DNA of 55,309 nucleotides from Cochliopodium minus (taxonomy: Eukaryota > Discosea > Himatismenida > Cochliopodiidae), in NCBI GenBank assembly GCA_024220525.1, contig JAMYWO010000009.1, forward strand, positions 279,534 through 334,842, read 5' to 3'. The position numbers were made by a program, and so were the translations under genes. Positions 20,757-32,548 of this stretch are shown one piece after another. The stretch's first letter is position 1; every line of letters begins with the position of its first letter. The notes beneath the pieces are model-generated. The model was not told the DNA's origin, ran no database searches, and saw nothing but the letters and a program-made list of their open reading frames with translations.

Positions 20757-22745
20757 TCAAAAATGATACAAATTGACGAAATAATTGATGATTATGAAAC
20801 TAATATACTTTGGAACTCTTATCTTTAGCTTCTTCAAAACAAGATAATAATTAAGAACCCGATTTTTGGTTAGAAGAGAAAAGGTTTTGTGACTTTCAGG
20901 TGACCATTTCACTATTTGTTTAAAAATAATTAAAATAAAAATTGAAATTAAAATTAAATATACAATAAATAATTACTGAAAACATAGTTAGATAGGAACT
21001 TAAGACCATTTATTTTTGGGCAAATAGTAGATTTATAAGTATAATCTTTGTGGACCCCACTAGGCAAATACAAACTCTTACTTCTTCCCCACCCAATCAT
21101 TTCCCTCTCTTCTTTGTCATTTTCTAACAAAACTTGGCAATGGAAATCTCCACAAAACATACCAATCAATCTTTTATCAGAAAAAGAAAATAAATGTTTG
21201 GGATAAGTAATTGCTTCCGTGCTTCCAATTCCCAACTCTCTTTTAATTTATAAAAAAAAATCAATTTTAATTTTCCATTTCAATTTTTATTTTTTATTTT
21301 TTATTTTTTATTTTTATTTTTTTATTTTTATTTATTATTTTTTTTATTTAATTTTTATTTTTTATTTTTTATTTCTTATTTTTTATTTCAAAATTTATTT
21401 TTTATTTCAAATTTTATTTTTTTTACCCATTACTTGCATAACCCAAACCAAATAATCGAGTTTTTTCGTCCTTCTTTGGAGCACAAATAAAAATGGTGGA
21501 GCAAGGTAAAGAGGCCAAACACAAAACCTTTTCTTCATTTTGGAAGGTTTGATCACCAACAATATCAAAAAGATTCCCTTCATTTCTTCCCAAACAACCA
21601 TGTAAATTAGAGCCATAAGAAATTACTTGCCCATTATCTTTATTTCAATAAAAAGCAATTTATTTTTATTTATTTTATTTTTCTTTTAATTTGAGATTTG
21701 TTACCAAGTTGGAAATATGTTGTAGAAGAATTTGAAACGATATTTACTATCTTGAAATCTTTTTCAATGTCAATCACCAATTTCTCAAACTTTACGTGAT
21801 ATTTATAAATGGGTGTTTCTTTCAAAGTATCTTTTCCCAAGCTGGCGAATATCTAAAAGAAATTTTTTTTTTTTTAAAGAAAATGGATTTATGAAATTAA
21901 TAACGAAATTTCATTTTTTTTAAAGAAAGTTTTTAAATGAATAATTAATTATAGAATTAAAAATCAATAAAAAATGAAATATGAATGTTGGAATTTTTTT
22001 TTGAAAGAAATTTTAAATAAAAAAATGATCAAGAAAATAAATTTTTAAAAAATAAAATTTATCAAATTTATTTAAAAAATTTACATGATAAGAATGAGCA
22101 GAGCTGATTATGTTAATATCTTTGTCCAACATCTCTGTCAAAATTTTTGCATTTTCATAACGATTTTCTTTATAAATATTGTAAACATGAGAATTTTCAC
22201 AAAGAACAAAAGCGTTGTCATTGTTGCAAGAAACACTCAATATTTTTTCTTTAGGCTCCAAAATTTTTTTTACGCTGTTTTGGTTGTACATTGACAACAT
22301 ATACACTACATTTTCTGACGACACGAATAAACATATGCTTTCGTAGATGCTCAATGCCACTATTGTTTCTTTTTCTAATCCTGGAAACAGTTTTGGTTCT
22401 TTTACTAACACTGTTGATTTTAATTCTTCTCCCCAATAAATGAGCTTTCCTTTTTTTTTTTTTTTTGATTTTTTTGAGTGATTAAAAGATAAATAGGAAG
22501 ATATTTTTTCAAAATTTTATAGATACCATTTTCATCCAGTGCCTTATTTTTATTATTGATCAGATATTGAATACAAACAAATTATTGGAAAAATGGGAAA
22601 TAATATATCTCGTTTCTAATTATTAATTTTTTCATTTTCTTACATAGGTCGTATTTGTTCTGGATGTGATGCAAGGAAAGCTCAAAGCAGATTCTTTGTT
22701 TAATGTAAATTCTTTGCTGTTATAATAAAATATATCTTTGGACAT
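20757..22745 (-). CDS. RCC1-like repeat protein, cluster copy 1, 419 aa
   Basis: Seven exons (22745-22644, 22542-22527, 22449-22085, 21852-21705, 21637-21427, 21239-20977, 20911-20757) join in frame. The N-terminus ends PCITSRTNTTY, then a 16-nt exon encodes ALDENG, then GKLIYWGEEL begins degenerate RCC1 blades (NGQVISYGSNLHGCLGRNEG, FCGDFHCQVLL..GWG). The last exon carries a module shared by the whole cluster: KWSPESHKTFSL, NRVLNYYLVLKKLKIRVPKY, then hydrophobic residues to the stop. RCC1 propellers bind small GTPases, chromatin or other proteins; no exchange activity can be inferred here. Its start is 100 bp from the next gene's stop. Confidence 0.82.
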
Positions 22746-22845
22746 GATAGTAAGAAATTTTAAAGATTCAATTTTTTTTTATTTTTAATTAAAAATCTTT
22801 AGATATCAAACCAATCACAAGATGAAAAGAATCATTGTATTTATT

Positions 22846-24483
22846 TCAATTAATAAAGAATTTGATAATTGAATAGTTAATGTACTTTGGCACTTTGATT
22901 TTTTTCCTTTTCAAAACCAAGTAATAAGAAAGAACTCTGTTTTTGGAACTTAAAGAGTAGTTCTTGTGTGCCAAAGGAGACCACTTGACTAAAAATTTGA
23001 AAAAATTAAAAAAAAATCAAAGCAAAAGTTTAAATAAAAAAAAAAAAAACTCACATTTAGGATAATTAGATAAAAATTGAAAGTTAGGATGAACAGGGAA
23101 TTGTGGAACAGGATCAAGATTTTGATTTTCTCCAATTTGATATCCTCCCCATCCACAAACAAACTTATTTCCTCGTTCATCTTCAACCAACAAGCAGCAG
23201 TGAAAATCTCCACAAAAAATTCCCAAAATCTTGTCTTCGCAGTAATTTAGTTGAGTGGGAATGGTTTTTAAATCTGTTATTTCTGGCCCAAATCCTAATT
23301 CACTTTAATTTAATGAATAAAACAAACAAGTTTTTGAAAAATTAAATGAGGTTTGTGATATACTCATTGCTGCCATAACCATATCCAAATATTCTTGTAA
23401 TTTCGTTTTCTTTTTTAGGCTTACAGATGAGAATTTGAGTGCAAGGCATGTTTGCAATTAAAAGAACTTTTTCTTCTTCACGAAATGATTTATCTCCGAC
23501 TAATCCATATAAATCTTTGGGATCTCTTCCTTTAATTTAAGATTTGTCAAAAAAAACTTTATAATGTCTAATATTAAAAATAACCCAAAGCGTGGAGAGA
23601 ATTGGAACCAGTTGAAATTACTTGACCATTTTCTAATGCAATTATTCATTTTTTAGAAATATGTATTTTTAATAAATTTAAAGTAAAATCAGTTTACCCA
23701 GATGAAAATAGCTTGTTGCTTCATTAGAAGTGATGAAAAGTATTTTACTTTTTACTTTCGCTTCTATCTCTAATTTAGTGAAATTGAGGTATTTGTCAAG
23801 TGTTTTGTAAACCTTATCTTTTTCTGAATACAAGCTAGCAAATAAAGTATAAGTATTGGAACAGTTTATAAAGTTTATCTTTTTATCCAGTAGTCTATCT
23901 AATAACTCCATGGTTTTTGTTTTCTCGTTTTCTACTTGGAAATTGTAGACATGTGAATCTTCACAAAGAACGAATTGATTTTTATCATTACAAGCAACCA
24001 TTAAAACTCTATTTTGTGGCTCAAATAACAAAAAGATGTTTCTAAAACAAATTTTCATTTAAAAATTAAAAATCAATTTGAAATTTCTTTTTACGATTTT
24101 CCTTTTTTGATGAATACTTTGTTATTTTCGGATACGAACATTATTGTTTCATTAAATGCTGAGATGCTCACGATTGATTCATTTTCGAGTTCTTCTATTA
24201 CTTTGGGTTCTTTGATATAGGTATTTGATTTGTAATCTCCTCCCCAAATCATCAATTTACCTTCAACATATCAAAATTGAATAATGGGAGTGGATAATGG
24301 TTTAAATTTTTACCATTTTCATTCAATGCCTGTTATATCATAGATTTCAAAGGATAATAAAAAAAAATATGAGAATTATATATATAATTAATATTAAAGG
24401 ATATGATATACGAAGGTGGAATTTGATTTTGAAGAAATAGATGGGATTTCAAAAATGTTTTCTCTTGTTAATTTAAATTCCAT
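22846..24483 (-). CDS. RCC1-like repeat protein, cluster copy 2, 400 aa
   Basis: Eight exons (24483-24412, 24329-24314, 24260-24095, 24041-23698, 23632-23585, 23529-23364, 23302-23055, 22988-22846) join in frame. It is a clear paralogue of copies 1 and 3: IPSISSKSNSTF, the 16-nt exon for ALNENG, GKLMIWGGDY, CEDSHVYNF, NGQVISTGSN, GIFCGDFHCCLLVEDERGNK and the C-terminal NRVLSYYLVLKRKKIKVPKY. Intron positions differ from copy 1: it lacks the intron before FASLY and gains one after KKGKS. The ATG lies only 44 bp downstream of the stop of the LRR gene on the same strand. Role unknown beyond a propeller-like binding protein. Confidence 0.82.
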
Positions 24484-24527
24484 CAATTTTTTTTTTTTGA
24501 TTTTTTATATCTTTTTAATTCTTCAAC

Positions 24528-26205
24528 TCAAAAAATAATCTTGAGATCTTTCCTATTCACCAGCCTGGTTGATGTTCCATCAAAAGTACAAGACTTTACA
24601 TTCAATGTCTTCAAAAGAGGTAATTCAGAAATGAGATCAAAGAGTGGGATAGAGAAACAAGAGACCTGGGATAAATGCAAAGATTCGAGTTTTCTGCAGT
24701 TTTTTACAATGAGAGTTAGATCCTCTTCAGTTGGTTTACAATAGTTGAGATTCAGAAATGTTAGGTTGTTTAGTGATGAAATAGAAGAGTATTTGGGACA
24801 TGTACATCCTTCAAGAGACAAATGTTTCAGTTTTCTGCAATTTTCTGTTATTTCAAACAGAGATCTTAATTAGGAAAAAAAAAAAACATTTTAAAAGTTA
24901 TTTTTTGAAGGTTGGTGAAAGGAAAAATGTTTTTACTTATTTGGAATTGGATTTTGTTTTATCTCAAGTTCTTCAAGGTTAGTACAATACTTTGAAATTG
25001 CCAAAAAATCATTTTCCGAAAGATTTTGGTTTGATTCTTTTGGGGAAGCATGAGTATTAATATTATGAAATGGAGTATAGAAAGTTGTAAGACTTCCTCC
25101 TTTATTTTGGAGTATTTCTTCCCAAATGTCAGATTGCAATCCATTTACTCCTTAAAAACTGTTAATTTAATTTTTCAATGTTTTAAAAAATATTTTACCA
25201 TTAAAAATTAATTTCTGAATGCCATTCACTGAATCTTTGAATAACTTTATCAAAATTTTTTTGTTTATAAAAGTATTATTCGCAATGCTTAGATATTTTA
25301 AATTTGGAATGCAGAAAGACTCGAAAGGGAACTAAAGAAATGATTTTTTTTTTGAAAGTAATTAATCAAAAAAATTTCATTGTGATCATTTACATCATTT
25401 TTAAACTCTCCTAATGTTAAACTTTCAATCGTTTTTTGAGGGAAAAAATCATCCCATTTTTCTATAAGGGAAGGTGTTCTATTAGCGTGCAAAATAATAG
25501 ACAATTCTTTAACGAGGCCCATATAAGGTGTAAAATTTTTAAAAATCTCTGCTGTTGGCTCGAATTTGTAAAAACAAAGTTGCAATGATTCTAGCTTATG
25601 AGCTAGTTTCCTATCTTTCAATTTTCTGGAATGTTCTAGTAAGAATTTAAAGACTCTTTGGTGTCTAAATGATCTTTATGTTTTTGTTGTGAAATTTAAT
25701 TTTTTCATAAAAGTTCAAAATTTTCCAAATTTTTTTTACCGAGGAGGATATGAATATAATTTTTCTAATTATTATTCATTAGAAAGAAATAAGAAAATAG
25801 GATGTGGAAATTTGAATATTTGAGAATGTAATTTTGTTTATTTATAATTTATAGTGCTATGATGATTGAAATTGATGAAAAGAAAATGAAATTTGAGTTA
25901 CCTTTTATCTTTTTTGAAGTGAAAATGAAGGATCTCAAATCTAATTGGGTGAGATGATTAGAGATATTGGAGATAATAAGACTTGGAAAAGATAAAAATA
26001 TTTGGGCAGAATGATCTGTTGATGAATTTTCGAGGAATTCAGAATATCCCTTATGTTTCTCTTTGATATTGTTTGATGGGAACTCTTTCTCAATCTTTTT
26101 TATTATATTTTTATTTTCAATTTTGGGATCTGTTTGATTTGTGTTAATATTTGAAGGAATATTGGTATTTTGATTGTTATTTGGAGTGGATTGTTTATTT
26201 CCCAT
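24528..26205 (-). CDS. LRR protein with F-box-like region and myristoylation signal, 409 aa
   Basis: Five exons (26205-25902, 25635-25394, 25331-25199, 25150-24937, 24864-24528) join in frame. MGNKQSTPNNN gives Gly2 for myristoylation. A low-complexity Asn-rich stretch follows, then FLSFPSLIISNISNHL and LDLRSFIFTSKKI, which look like an F-box. The remaining ~300 residues are leucine-rich repeats (LESLQLCFY, LTLGEF, LKYLSIANN, LEELEIKQN, LKHLSLEGC, LTFLNLNYC, LESLHLSQV, LKTLNVKSC). If the F-box is real, it would recruit substrates to an SCF ubiquitin ligase. The gene is wedged between two RCC1-like genes with gaps of 44 and 38 bp. Confidence 0.78.
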
Positions 26206-26243
26206 CAAAAAATTTTCAAACAATTTTTTTTTTTTTGAAAAAT

Positions 26244-28517
26244 TTATAACATGAAAGATTGGATGATTTGATAGTTCAAAAACTTTGGAACCTTAACTTT
26301 CATTCTTTTCAAAACAAGTAGATAAAAATAAACCCTTTTTCTAAATTGAAGGCTAAATTGAAGATGAATTTCAGGATTCCATTTGTCTGTGTAAAAAGAA
26401 AGGAAATAAGAAATTAATAATAAAAAAGATTATTAATTATTTAACCTTGAAAAACGAAATTAGAGAGAAAACGATGAATAGATTTAGATCCATATTCTGG
26501 TTGGTAAAAAATATGATCTTTTTTATTCTCCAATGAATGTACTCTTCCTTTAATTTTTTTGATTTTGGAAGAAATAAAAAAAAAGTTTTTTTTTGATTGA
26601 AAAAAGTAATTTACCATGATATCCTCCGAATCCACAAAGTTGTCTATTTCCTTTTTCGTCTTCCAATAGTAATTGACAATGAAAGTTCCCAGCAAAAATT
26701 CCAACAATTTTTCTATCGTTACAAGGAATAGAAACAGGTGAATATTTTGTCTCGGCGGGTTTGCCTATTCCTAACTCTCTGTAAAAAATGGTTAAAAGAA
26801 TTTTAAATACTTTAATATGAATAAAAAATCACCCATTTGAGTTATATCCAAATCCTTGTCTTTTTAAAAATATAAGAAGATTAAAAAACTTTAATTTTTA
26901 AATTTTTTTTTACAAATTTGCTGGTTTTTTATCGGGAAGACAAGACATAATTACACTGCAAGGTAAAGCAGCCATATGAATCACCCTGTCATTGTTTGGG
27001 AATATTACATAATCAATTTCTAGTTTTGAAGTTCTTCCTAAAAAATTTATTAGAAAGAATTTAAAAAGATAGATGAAAAAAGTTACCTGAACCAAGATCA
27101 GATTCTGTTCCTTTAGGAAAAATGGATAACAAACGACCATTAGCTATAATAAAAATACATTTTTTTTTAAAAAAAAAAAAAGATAAAAAAATAAAAAAAA
27201 CTTATTTTTTTACAAAGATGTAAATAAATCATTGAAGAACCGGACAATACATTGATTAATCTTTCATTTTCTTTTAAGGAGAAGTCCACTTGTAAAAGTT
27301 TTTTAGTATCAGATGTCATTACCTTATAAATTTTGTCATCTTTTTTGTCATTATTATACAAACTTGCAAAGATAAAAAAAATAGAAGCAGATGAAACGAT
27401 ATTAATGTTTTCAATGCCTTCTTCTTCAAATAAAGTAAACCGTTCAAATTTTTTAAATAAAGTGTCTGACAACGATTGGTAAATTACGGAGTTTTCACAA
27501 ATAATATAACATTGAGTGGAATTACACGAAAGGCAGATCACTTTCTCTTTAGGAGTAAACACATATACAGCATTTCTTTAATTTTATTATTAACAAGCAA
27601 ACGAAAATTTTGATTAACTATTAAAAAAGAATTTACTTGTTTCCTTTGTAGTTAGAATATACTTTATTGTCATCTGTAATAAACACTGCTTCGCTTTCAA
27701 AACAAGATAAAGCTATCACTTTTATTTTTTCAAGTCCCTTCACTATTGTTGGTTCGTAAGCGATATGTTGTGAGTTGATATCTGATCCCCAAAAAAGTAC
27801 TTCTCCTGTATCCAAAAATTATATTAAAAAAAGATTGTGAGTAATGGAACATTTCTTTTTCACCTTTTGAATTTAGTCCCTACAAAAAATTTTAAAGAAT
27901 TAATTTTTTTTGGAATTTTTTTTTTTTTGTTACATAAGAAGTGTTGGATCTTGAAGATATACATGGAACTTTGTGCAATATTTCTCTAGTTATTATTTCT
28001 TCTTTGTTTCGATCTATGTTTAATGTGAATGGTTTGGGGACTATTTCTTCTTCTCCATTTATAATCTCAACTTTTTCTTGTTCGGTTACAGTTCTCTTCA
28101 ATTTAAATGAGTTTGATAACTTTCTTTTATCCACTATATCTTTATAAAAAAACAAATTGTTAGCCTAAATATCTTATTGGCAAGAAGATATTCATTTTTT
28201 GAACAAATTTTGTAAAGATATTTAGAGAATCTTTGAGGATAGTTATTTATATGAGATGTAATATTTTGAAAAAAATTACCTATTAAAATTTGTTGCATAT
28301 ATTGTTTATTGATAGGATATTCTAAATTATTATCAGATGATATTTTCTTTGTCACTTCTTTTATATTAATCTTGATGTGGGCTTGATAGTATAATTCATT
28401 GAGAAAATTCTTCAATTGAAATTTGGATTTTATTTGCTCAGTATTATCCTTATCTATCATCTCCCAGATCTTATCATAAACTTCTATACTCAATGGGATA
28501 CTCAAATCATTACCCAT
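26244..28517 (-). CDS. RCC1-like repeat protein with N-terminal extension, cluster copy 3, 535 aa
   Basis: Eleven exons (28517-28280, 28139-27934, 27879-27864, 27805-27637, 27575-27214, 27143-27087, 27037-26914, 26859-26833, 26778-26615, 26547-26446, 26386-26244) join in frame. The extra N-terminus starts MGNDLSIPLS (possible myristoylation) with an EF-hand-like helix-loop (WEMIDKDNTEQI). Then come VPCISSRSNTSY, the 16-nt exon for GLNSKG, GEVLFWGSD, propeller text (GIFAGNFHCQLLLEDEKG) and the shared C-terminal module RKRVYFYLLVLKRMKVKVPK. No ATG exists between the two halves, and phases match, so I join them. The start faces the next gene across only 41 bp. Confidence 0.78.
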
Positions 28518-28558
28518 CAGTTAAATCAAATTTTTTTAAATTTGAATGAAAAAAAAAA
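28518..28558. promoter_or_regulatory. 41-bp divergent intergenic region
   Basis: This is all the DNA between the ATG of copy 3 (minus) and the ATG of copy 4 (plus). It is almost pure A/T, with a TTAAATCAAATTTTTTTAAA core and an A-run before the plus-strand ATG. It must hold both start regions, or transcription starts inside the opposite coding sequence. No TATA box or known motif can be assigned. Confidence 0.55.
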
Positions 28559-30206
28559 ATGTATTTTGAAAAAGGATATCCACCCATCTTCAGCACATTG
28601 GGTAATAATTTTATCTATAAAACTGATAAAGGATGGATAAAACATGAAGATAAAACTCCCATCTCTCAAACAAATGAAAATTTTTTCCAAATGGGTGAAA
28701 CCAATACATCATTTGTATCATTGGATCAAGATAGAAAAAAGATTGGATTTTATAAAAACAATAATACTATATTTGAATATAAATTTGAAAATGAAGTTGT
28801 TTCAATTGCATGTGGAGGAGATCATAAACTATTTGTAATTCATATCTTTTATTTATACAAATAATATCTGAAATTCAACCTATTATTCTTTAAAACTTTA
28901 TTCATTTTACATATTTTCAAAAAATAATTGAAAATATTTTAACATTAGTTGTTGGATAATGGAAAAGTATATTCAACAGGAAATCCATCTTATATATCAT
29001 ACACAAATATGTAAGAAATAACCTTATATATTCAACATTTAATCTACAAATCAAAATAATAGATCGGGAGAGATGGAAGAATTGCAAATTCCAAAAGATT
29101 TATGTGAAAAAGAAAAATACAAAGTGGTTGGAATGGCTTGCGGATTTTATTTTTGCATGTTCCTCTTATCAAATGGAAAAGTGATAAGATATGGACAAAC
29201 TAATGGTAATTTTCTTTTATTTTTGAAATTTTACTCTTCTTTCTTTCTTTATATTGATCTTTTTTGAATTTTTTCCTTTTAAAAATAATTTTTTCTCTTT
29301 TTTTGTTATAAAAGGAGAAAAGTCGGTTGGAGGAATGAATGAACCAAAAAATTTTTCAGTTATTGATTGTCCAGTTCGATTTAAATCGATTGCTTGTGGA
29401 TCGAACCATACTTCTGCTGTAAAATTATTTTTCTTTTTTTAAATCTAAATAAAAATTTATTATAAATAGGTTACTTTTGATGGTAATCTTAATTTTTTGG
29501 ATACTTTTTTTTGTTTTTTTCAAATTCTAAACTAAAATTGAAATTTAATAGGAGAGTAAGAAAACCCCTTTTTCATTTATTTTTAATAATAATAGTAAAT
29601 AAAAAATTTTTAGACTTTATGGATGGGGTGGACAAGGTGTAAAATAAAAAATTCTTATCATCTCTTTTTTACATTTTTTTTTTCAAATTCCGTTTATTTT
29701 AAAAGGGTTGGTACGAAATTCCAAAAATAAGAACAGGAAAATACAAAATTCCAAGTGAATTTGGAATTAAACATTTTCATAATGTCGGATGTATGGGATG
29801 GTCAACTGTTGCATCTGCAGACAATGGAATCTACCACATTTCAAACAACAGTTATCATATCTTTAAGATAAATAACACAAAACCGGAAGATATAAAACAA
29901 ATATTTTGTTGTTATGGTAAGTTTTATATTTTAGAAAAAGATGGTTCATTACATACTGTCATTTCTGATGATAACTCTATCTCTCATACTACATTAATTG
30001 ATCTCCAAAAAATTGATTTGGCTATTTTTAGTGGATCCAGTATGGTGGATTGGTCAACTGAGAATCACATTTACTTTCCTTCTTCTTTCAGGAATTTGGT
30101 TCTTTCTTTTTTACTTTTTTGGAAAAGATACAACAACTCAAATAAGATTTTAAAATTTCCAAAAGTTTTGATAATTCATATCATCAAATTAATTCCTTTG
30201 TTTTGA
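28559..30206 (+). CDS. RCC1-like repeat protein, cluster copy 4, 375 aa
   Basis: Eight exons (28559-28834, 28949-29010, 29063-29205, 29315-29418, 29470-29482, 29552-29555, 29614-29638, 29706-30206) join in frame. It begins MYFEKGYPPIFSTLGNNF and has degenerate RCC1 blades (NGKVIRYGQTNG, FKSIACGSNHTSA, VTFDGELYGWGGQG). Exons of 13 nt and 4 nt (GAGA) are required to read FDGELYGWGG. The end is DWSTENHIYFPSSFRN, LSFLLFWKRYNN, KFPKVLIIHIIKLI, the same C-terminal module as its neighbours. Tandem paralogue of the next gene. Specific function unknown. Confidence 0.82.
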
Positions 30207-30294
30207 AACAAGAAAAACAAAATTAAATTCAAATTAAATTTTTAAATATTCAAGATTAATAAATAAAAAAATTGGTTTGATTCTTATCAAAAAA

Positions 30295-31791
30295 ATGTAT
30301 TTTGAAAAAGGATATCCACCAATCTTTAGCACATTGGGTTATAATTTTATATATAAAATCAAAAGAATAGAAAGTTGGAAAAGATTTGAGGATAAAAGAA
30401 CAATAAGCAGTGAAAATTATCTTGAAATGATAGAAGGTGAAGATAGTTTTATTGGATTAATGAAGGATAGAAGAACAATAAAAGAAATTAAGAATAATAA
30501 TGTTATTATGGAGTATAATTTCAATTGTGGGGTAGCTCGTATGGCCATGGGATATAATCAAAAAGTATTCGTAAGTTATATACTCTAATTGCCTTAAATA
30601 GAATTGTTATACGGAATCCATGAACAATAAATTTGATTAATATTTAAAAGAAGTTGGATGATGGGAAGATATTCTATTTATCATCTGAAATAGACGAGAT
30701 GGAAGAGCTATATTTGCCAGAGAATCTATTTGGAAATGAACAGAAATGTGAGATAGTGGGATTCTCTTGTGGATATGATTTCACGATGTATCTTTTATCA
30801 AACGGAAAAGTTTTGAGGATGGGAAAAAAGAATAGTATATCCTCTTTGAAAAAAAAAATTTTAAATTTTACTCTTTTTACATTTTTTAGTTGAAAAAACA
30901 ATAGAAATTTTTTTCAAAGAAACAACTTATTCGTTTATTGATTTACCTGTCAGGTTTAAGTCAATAGCATGTGGAATGAACCACACTGCCGCTGTAAGTT
31001 ATTTGTTTTTTCGAACTATATTATCGTTTTAAAATTTTTTGTTTCGATGAAAAAAGGTTACCTTTGATGGTACAAATGTGAAATTTTTTTTTTTGGAATT
31101 ATTGAAATTTTATTTTAAAATTAAAATTTAGGCGAGTAATCAAATAATAAATAAATTAGAATTAAATTAACTTTTTTCAAAAGATTATATGGTTGGGGAG
31201 GAGAAGAAATAGTAACAAATAAATAAAATAAAACTTATTTTTACTACAAAACTTTTAATATTGACATTAAATTAGTGGTATGATAGTGATTACACATCTA
31301 ACAAAAAAATAGGAAAATATTTTGTTCCCATTGAATCTGAAATAAAAAGATTTTATAATGTCGGTTGCACTGGGTGGTCTACAATCGCTTCTAGTGAAAA
31401 AGGAGTCTTTGGAATTGGGACATTTCATGGTTTTTATTATTATGAAGAAACTTGTTTTTACAAACTTTCTAATTTGCTTCCTGATAAAATCCTTCAAATC
31501 TTTTGTTGTAATGAAAGTTTTTATATTTTAGAAAAGAATGGTCATTTGTTTTCTTCTGAAAGTACTTTATCTGAACTTAAAGTGGATGGTCTTGAGTTTA
31601 CTATTTCTAGTGGCTCTTTTCTTCCTCCTTGGTCATCTCAATATCACTCTTTCTATCCCCCTCACTTTAAAAAGATTGTTTACTCATTTTTGTTGTTTTG
31701 GAAAAGATATAATAACCTAATAATAGATCCAAAACCTAAATTCCCAAAAGTTTTAATTTTTTACATACTAAAACAAATTTCTTTTTCTTGA
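30295..31791 (+). CDS. RCC1-like repeat protein, cluster copy 5, 374 aa
   Basis: Seven exons (30295-30570, 30651-30834, 30890-30993, 31057-31069, 31132-31135, 31184-31211, 31276-31791) join in frame. Start MYFEKGYPPIFSTLGYNF, first exon 276 nt exactly as in copy 4. One copy-4 intron is absent (exon 2 is fused). The 13-nt exon and a 4-nt exon (GCGA) are kept and give VTFDGELYGWGGEE. The C-terminus is PWSSQYHSFYPPHFKK, YSFLLFWKRYNN, KFPKVLIFYILKQI. An 88-bp gap separates it from copy 4. Recent tandem duplicate; ligand unknown. Confidence 0.82.
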
Positions 31792-31829
31792 ATGTATTTT
31801 TCATTAAAATTAAATAAATAATTAAAAAA

Positions 31830-32363
31830 ATGGAGTTTTTGAAAAGAAATTATAGCTCATTTATCAATAATAATCAACATTTTAAAAAATCATTTGTATT
31901 TGATTTAGATAATTTGGATCATTTTTCGTACAGACTATCAAATTTCACAGATAAAAATGATTTATTTTTATTGTATGGAGAGATGGGATGTGGCAAGAGC
32001 CAATTTACAAGATATATGATAAGAAACATCCTCAAAAATAAAAATATACAGATCCCCAGTCCTACATTTCTCATATGCAACAGTTATGATGTGAAAGACA
32101 AAAATATCAAAGTTAATCATTTGGATCTATACAGATTGAATACAAAGAAAGAATTGGATTTTTTGGATCTCCCTAATTTATTGAACAATAACATTAATTT
32201 TGTTGAATGGCCCTCTTTATTGGTCGAAAGTCTTCCAAATATAAATCATTTTGAGGTTGTGGAATTGTATTTCAGTGATGTGGAAGAGGATGATATCATG
32301 AGAAAGGTTGATTTTAAAACAAACAGTGAAAAATGGATACAAATAGTAAAAGAAGAAAAATAA
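31830..32363 (+). CDS. TsaE/YjeE-family P-loop ATPase, 177 aa
   Basis: Intronless. A Walker A motif lies in LLYGEMGCGKSQFTRYMIR. The family text follows in order: IPSPTFLICNSYD, VNHLDLYRLNTKKELDFLDL, INFVEWPSLLVESLP. This order matches bacterial TsaE, the ATPase that supports TsaC/TsaD/TsaB in threonylcarbamoyl-adenosine (t6A37) tRNA modification. TsaE is typical of bacteria and eukaryotic cytosolic t6A synthesis does not use it, so its presence in a eukaryotic gene cluster suggests lateral gene transfer or an organellar role. An N-terminal ~30-residue extension precedes the domain but is not clearly a targeting peptide. The start is 38 bp after the RCC1 copy 5 stop. Confidence 0.85.
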   Translation: MEFLKRNYSSFINNNQHFKKSFVFDLDNLDHFSYRLSNFTDKNDLFLLYGEMGCGKSQFTRYMIRNILKNKNIQIPSPTFLICNSYDVKDKNIKVNHLDLYRLNTKKELDFLDLPNLLNNNINFVEWPSLLVESLPNINHFEVVELYFSDVEEDDIMRKVDFKTNSEKWIQIVKEEK

Positions 32364-32548
32364 TAACTATTATCAAGATAATTCTGAATAAGAAAGATGT
32401 GAAATATTCAAAATAAAAGAGAAAACCAAATTTGAGAGAAATTAATATTTGAACGATTATAATTTTTGCTTTTTTGAAATAAATTTTATTTTTAAAAATT
32501 TGGTAAAATTTAAATTCCAAATTAGTAAATTACGTTTCCATTTCTTAT

